Shown here: positions 61,490 through 64,000 of the stretch, one piece after another
How the letters are laid out: each line of letters begins with the position of its first letter
Numbering within the stretch: position 1 is the stretch's first letter
From: Desulfomonile tiedjei
GTDB lineage: Bacteria > Desulfobacterota > Desulfomonilia > Desulfomonilales > Desulfomonilaceae
DNA length: 64,000 nt
NCBI GenBank assembly: GCA_016212925.1
Contig: JACRDF010000048.1
Span: forward strand, 186,001 to 250,000
Direction of reading: 5' to 3'
The notes under the pieces: generated by a model
The model's input: only the letters and a program-made list of their open reading frames with translations
The model's database searches: none
What the model was told of the DNA's origin: nothing
Translations under genes and position numbers: made by a program

Positions 61490-63582
61490 AAATCCTCCTC
61501 GTGGAGGACAATCCTATCGACGCGGATGTGCTGCGCGAGCAGCTGTCCGATGTTGAGAGCCCTACATACGTCGTTTCTAATGTTCAGCGGCTTAGTGATG
61601 CTGTTGAGCGTTTGGCCGAGGAGCGCTTCGATTTAATACTCTTGGACCTCGGTTTGCCCGATTCACAGGGAATCGATACCTTCCTTCAGACCCAGAGGGC
61701 GGCCCAGGGCGTGCCGATCGTAGTCATGTCAGGCCTGGACGACGAGGTCCTGGCCGTGGAGGCGGTACGGACGGGCGCCCAGGACTATCTCGTTAAAGGC
61801 TTCGGCGATACCGGGCTCCTGATCCGGTCCTTGAACTATGCGGTTCAGCGCCAACAACTCATAACCGAGTTGGAACTGGGCAAGGAGAGGCTCAGCGCCC
61901 AGTACAAATGGATACCGGTGCCCACATATACCTGGGAGCACGTAGACGACGATTTCCTATTGATCGACTGCAACAATGCCGCTGAACGCGAAGCAGGAAG
62001 CCGCCTGCCCCTTGGCACCAAAGCCGGCGACGTTTTCAGGGCCGAACCGGAAATCCTTAGCGACTTTGCAAGGTGCTTTTCCGAGAAGACGACGTTCATG
62101 AGGGAGAAACTGCTGCAATTTAGCTTTGTCACAGGGAGCAGGTACCTGGAAATTACTTATGTATTTGTCCCGCCGAACCTGGTGATGATTCATGTTGAAG
62201 ACGAGACCGATCGCAAGTTAGCCGAACAGGCCCTACGAGAGAGTGAAGAACGATTCCGGGCCATCTTCGAAAGTGCCCAGGATGCGATTTTCATCAAGGA
62301 TCAGAATCTCAAGTATTCTCATGTGAACCCCGCATTCGGGAAACTTTACGGCCTGGAGCCGTCCGCGGTTATCGGCCGCCGCGCGGAAGAGCTGTTTGGC
62401 AAACAGGCGGGGAAACATATCACCGATATTGATCTCCGCGTGCTGGCCGGCGAAACGGTGGAGGAAGAGCACGCGGCACTGATCAATGGAGTTGAACGGA
62501 CGTTTCACCATGTCAGCGTGCCTCTTCTCGATGTGTCGGGAACGATAATCGGCATGTGCGGCGTTTCCAGAGATGTGACCGAACGCCGGAGAGTATTGCC
62601 CATTCCTCGAGTTGCCGCGGACAAGTACAACTCCGACGCGATGCGAGCCGCGGTGCTTGAAGCACGCAAAGCTGCTGCAACCGACAGCATCGTTCTCCTT
62701 CTGGGCGAAAGTGGAAGCGGCAAAGACTACTTGGCGCGATGGATACACGAGCATTCCAAGCGAGCCGGCGGCCCCTATTTTTCGGTGAATTGCGCGGCAG
62801 TGGCTAAAGAACTGGCGGAGTCGGAACTTTTTGGGCACGAATCAGGCGCGTTCACCGGAGCGCGTGGCAGAAAACGAGGTTTGTTGGAATTAGCTGAAGG
62901 TGGCACTCTATTGCTAAACGAAATCGGCGAATTGCCGCTTCCGTTGCAGTCGAAACTGCTGACCTTTCTGGACACGCGATCTTTCCTCCGGGTTGGTGGA
63001 GAAAAGAACGTTCACGTTAACGCAAGACTTATCGCAGCAACTCATCGCGACCTGGAACAAGAGGTCGCGGAAGGCCGGTTCCTTTCACCACTGTTCTATC
63101 GTCTGAACGTTTTCACAATATCGGTGCCGCCTCTTCGCGAGAGAGTCCAAGACATCCCCTTGCTGGTCGATGAAATTATGTCGAAACTCGCGGAGGAAAT
63201 GCAGCTCACGCATGTCCCCACCATAGATCTTGGCTCCATGCGCTCCCTGACTCAGTACACCTGGCCGGGAAATGTCAGGGAATTACGAAACGTCGTGGAA
63301 CGAGCCCTTATGCTGTCGGATGGCGAATATCTTACCATTTCGTTACCGGCAGCGGGTGCCAATTCCTCCGATTGGTCGTATCATTTGCGATTCCAATCCA
63401 ACCGGACACTCCACGATATGACCGATGAAGTAATACAGTGGCTTTGCGTTGAAGGTTTGCGTCGGACCGGGGGAAGCAAGAAAAAGGCAGCGTCGCTTCT
63501 CGGCATATCCCGCGACTCTTTGTACCGGTACATGAAGAGGTTCGGAATTGAGCGGGAAGGCGAAGATGATATGGACAACTAG
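61471..63582 (+). CDS. NtrC-type sigma-54 activator with receiver and two PAS domains
   Basis: 703 residues: receiver (Asp59 in [11 protein letters not shown]), PAS-like region (about 135-250), PAS (about 255-375, [13 protein letters not shown]), AAA+ sigma-54 interaction domain with Walker A GESGSGKD (about 412-419), [13 protein letters not shown] with the GAFTGA loop (about 459-464), and Fis-type HTH at the C-terminus ([20 protein letters not shown]). It should activate RpoN promoters when phosphorylated. Terminal gene of the four-gene signalling operon; targets unknown, but two RpoN promoters lie in this window. Confidence 0.93.
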   Translation: MDSQEVKILLVEDNPIDADVLREQLSDVESPTYVVSNVQRLSDAVERLAEERFDLILLDLGLPDSQGIDTFLQTQRAAQGVPIVVMSGLDDEVLAVEAVRTGAQDYLVKGFGDTGLLIRSLNYAVQRQQLITELELGKERLSAQYKWIPVPTYTWEHVDDDFLLIDCNNAAEREAGSRLPLGTKAGDVFRAEPEILSDFARCFSEKTTFMREKLLQFSFVTGSRYLEITYVFVPPNLVMIHVEDETDRKLAEQALRESEERFRAIFESAQDAIFIKDQNLKYSHVNPAFGKLYGLEPSAVIGRRAEELFGKQAGKHITDIDLRVLAGETVEEEHAALINGVERTFHHVSVPLLDVSGTIIGMCGVSRDVTERRRVLPIPRVAADKYNSDAMRAAVLEARKAAATDSIVLLLGESGSGKDYLARWIHEHSKRAGGPYFSVNCAAVAKELAESELFGHESGAFTGARGRKRGLLELAEGGTLLLNEIGELPLPLQSKLLTFLDTRSFLRVGGEKNVHVNARLIAATHRDLEQEVAEGRFLSPLFYRLNVFTISVPPLRERVQDIPLLVDEIMSKLAEEMQLTHVPTIDLGSMRSLTQYTWPGNVRELRNVVERALMLSDGEYLTISLPAAGANSSDWSYHLRFQSNRTLHDMTDEVIQWLCVEGLRRTGGSKKKAASLLGISRDSLYRYMKRFGIEREGEDDMDN

Positions 63583-63640
63583 GGTGCTGTGCCCCAAATA
63601 ACTCATAGTGATTCTCAGAAGTCTTTTCCGAATGGAGTCG

Positions 63641-63663
63641 CACTGCTGGACAAGCCAGCAGTG
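63641..63663. terminator. Hairpin after the signalling operon
   Basis: CACTGCTGG-ACAAG-CCAGCAGTG, a 9-bp perfect stem about 60 bp after the last stop. No T-run, so it may be a Rho-dependent stop or a palindromic repeat rather than a true terminator. Confidence 0.4.
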
Positions 63664-63803
63664 GCACCCAAGCGACCATCCCTACTCTTCCAGAGCCGGA
63701 TGAAAAAAGACAAAAATTTTGACAACCGTTATAACAGACGCCGGCAGGGAGAGACTCTCTCAAAATTCATGACCACGAGGATTACTTATGTAGGGGCGCT
63801 TCT

Positions 63804-64000
63804 CGGAGGCCGTCTCAAAAGTACCCTACGGCCTCCAATGGTGGCACGATGGCCTGTAGGGGCGGGGATAAACCCCGCCCCTACACTGGCTTTCTGCGCC
63901 GACAGGCAGTACGCCACGAGGTCCGTTCCCTACTGCGCGTGCAGGCAATTACAATCGTGCCGCGATTCCATACAACGTTCGACTTTTGAGACAGCCTCCG
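63804..64000. mobile_element. MITE-like element at right edge
   Basis: Inverted 19-bp ends CGGAGGCCGTCTCAAAAGT (63804-63822) and the inverse of CGGAGGCTGTCTCAAAAGT (63982-64000), one mismatch. Contains GTAGGGGCGGGG-ATAAA-CCCCGCCCCTAC (63856-63884). Flank on the right is outside the window, so target duplication cannot be checked. Confidence 0.65.

Overview
The window looks like chromosome of an anaerobic Desulfobacterota (former Deltaproteobacteria) species, possibly of the Syntrophobacterales/Desulfomonile type. This is inferred from the mix of kdsA (Gram-negative LPS), sigma-54 promoters and an NtrC-type activator, radical SAM/B12-binding proteins, an AtoE-type short-chain fatty-acid carrier, a dienoyl-CoA reductase/isomerase pair, and in-frame UGA codons that look like selenocysteine. 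No rRNA, tRNA or CRISPR was seen. Intergenic space is unusually rich in palindromic and inverted-repeat elements.

Layout. 1-5911 (minus strand): housekeeping kdsA (cut by the edge), pyrG, purC, suhB-like and xseA. 5912-6578: gene-free but carries a 15-bp dyad and a perfect sigma-54 promoter. 6579-10542: M48 membrane protease, cyclase-family hydrolase, cupin, AtoE-like carrier. 11087-16548: SGNH hydrolase, NodB-like deacetylase, an ATPase-GNAT fusion and alanine dehydrogenase. 16924-25028: a response regulator/CBS-ACT operon behind a second sigma-54 promoter with the same type of dyad upstream, then phoB-phoR-phoU and, past an IS427-type insertion, a Pit phosphate transporter with its DUF47 partner. 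26019-28759: an IS1595-type element carrying a HEPN-like protein and a small membrane protein. 28885-38861: small exported proteins, a B12/radical SAM protein, glycosyltransferases, a methyltransferase, XdhC, a histidine phosphatase, and a tiny Cys-rich exported protein interrupted by UGA. 39547-46410: outer-membrane protein, a membrane-anchored MsrA whose catalytic Cys is UGA, an APC permease and two ankyrin proteins. 46421-57650: LolD/MacB-type ATPase, SNase-like protein, purD, a receiver protein, a radical SAM-PPIase fusion, dienoyl-CoA isomerase and reductase. 58497-63582: a signalling operon (periplasmic-binding protein, histidine kinase, receiver, NtrC-type regulator).

How parts fit. 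phoBRU plus pit/DUF47 form one phosphate-sensing and uptake neighbourhood. The four-gene cassette at the right end probably senses a small solute and switches sigma-54 promoters; whether it acts on the two found here is unknown. The glycosyltransferases, methyltransferase and deacetylase suggest cell-surface polysaccharide work.

Most notable: (1) a selenoprotein MsrA with a bacterial-SECIS-like hairpin; (2) a second candidate UGA-containing small Cys-rich protein; (3) two sigma-54 promoters each with a TTTACA-N3-TGTAAA dyad about 115-130 bp upstream, one reading into a region without a recognisable gene; (4) a radical SAM protein fused to a trigger-factor-like PPIase domain; (5) an IS1595 element with HEPN cargo; (6) several families of nested palindromic repeats, including an IS inside one and a MITE inside another.
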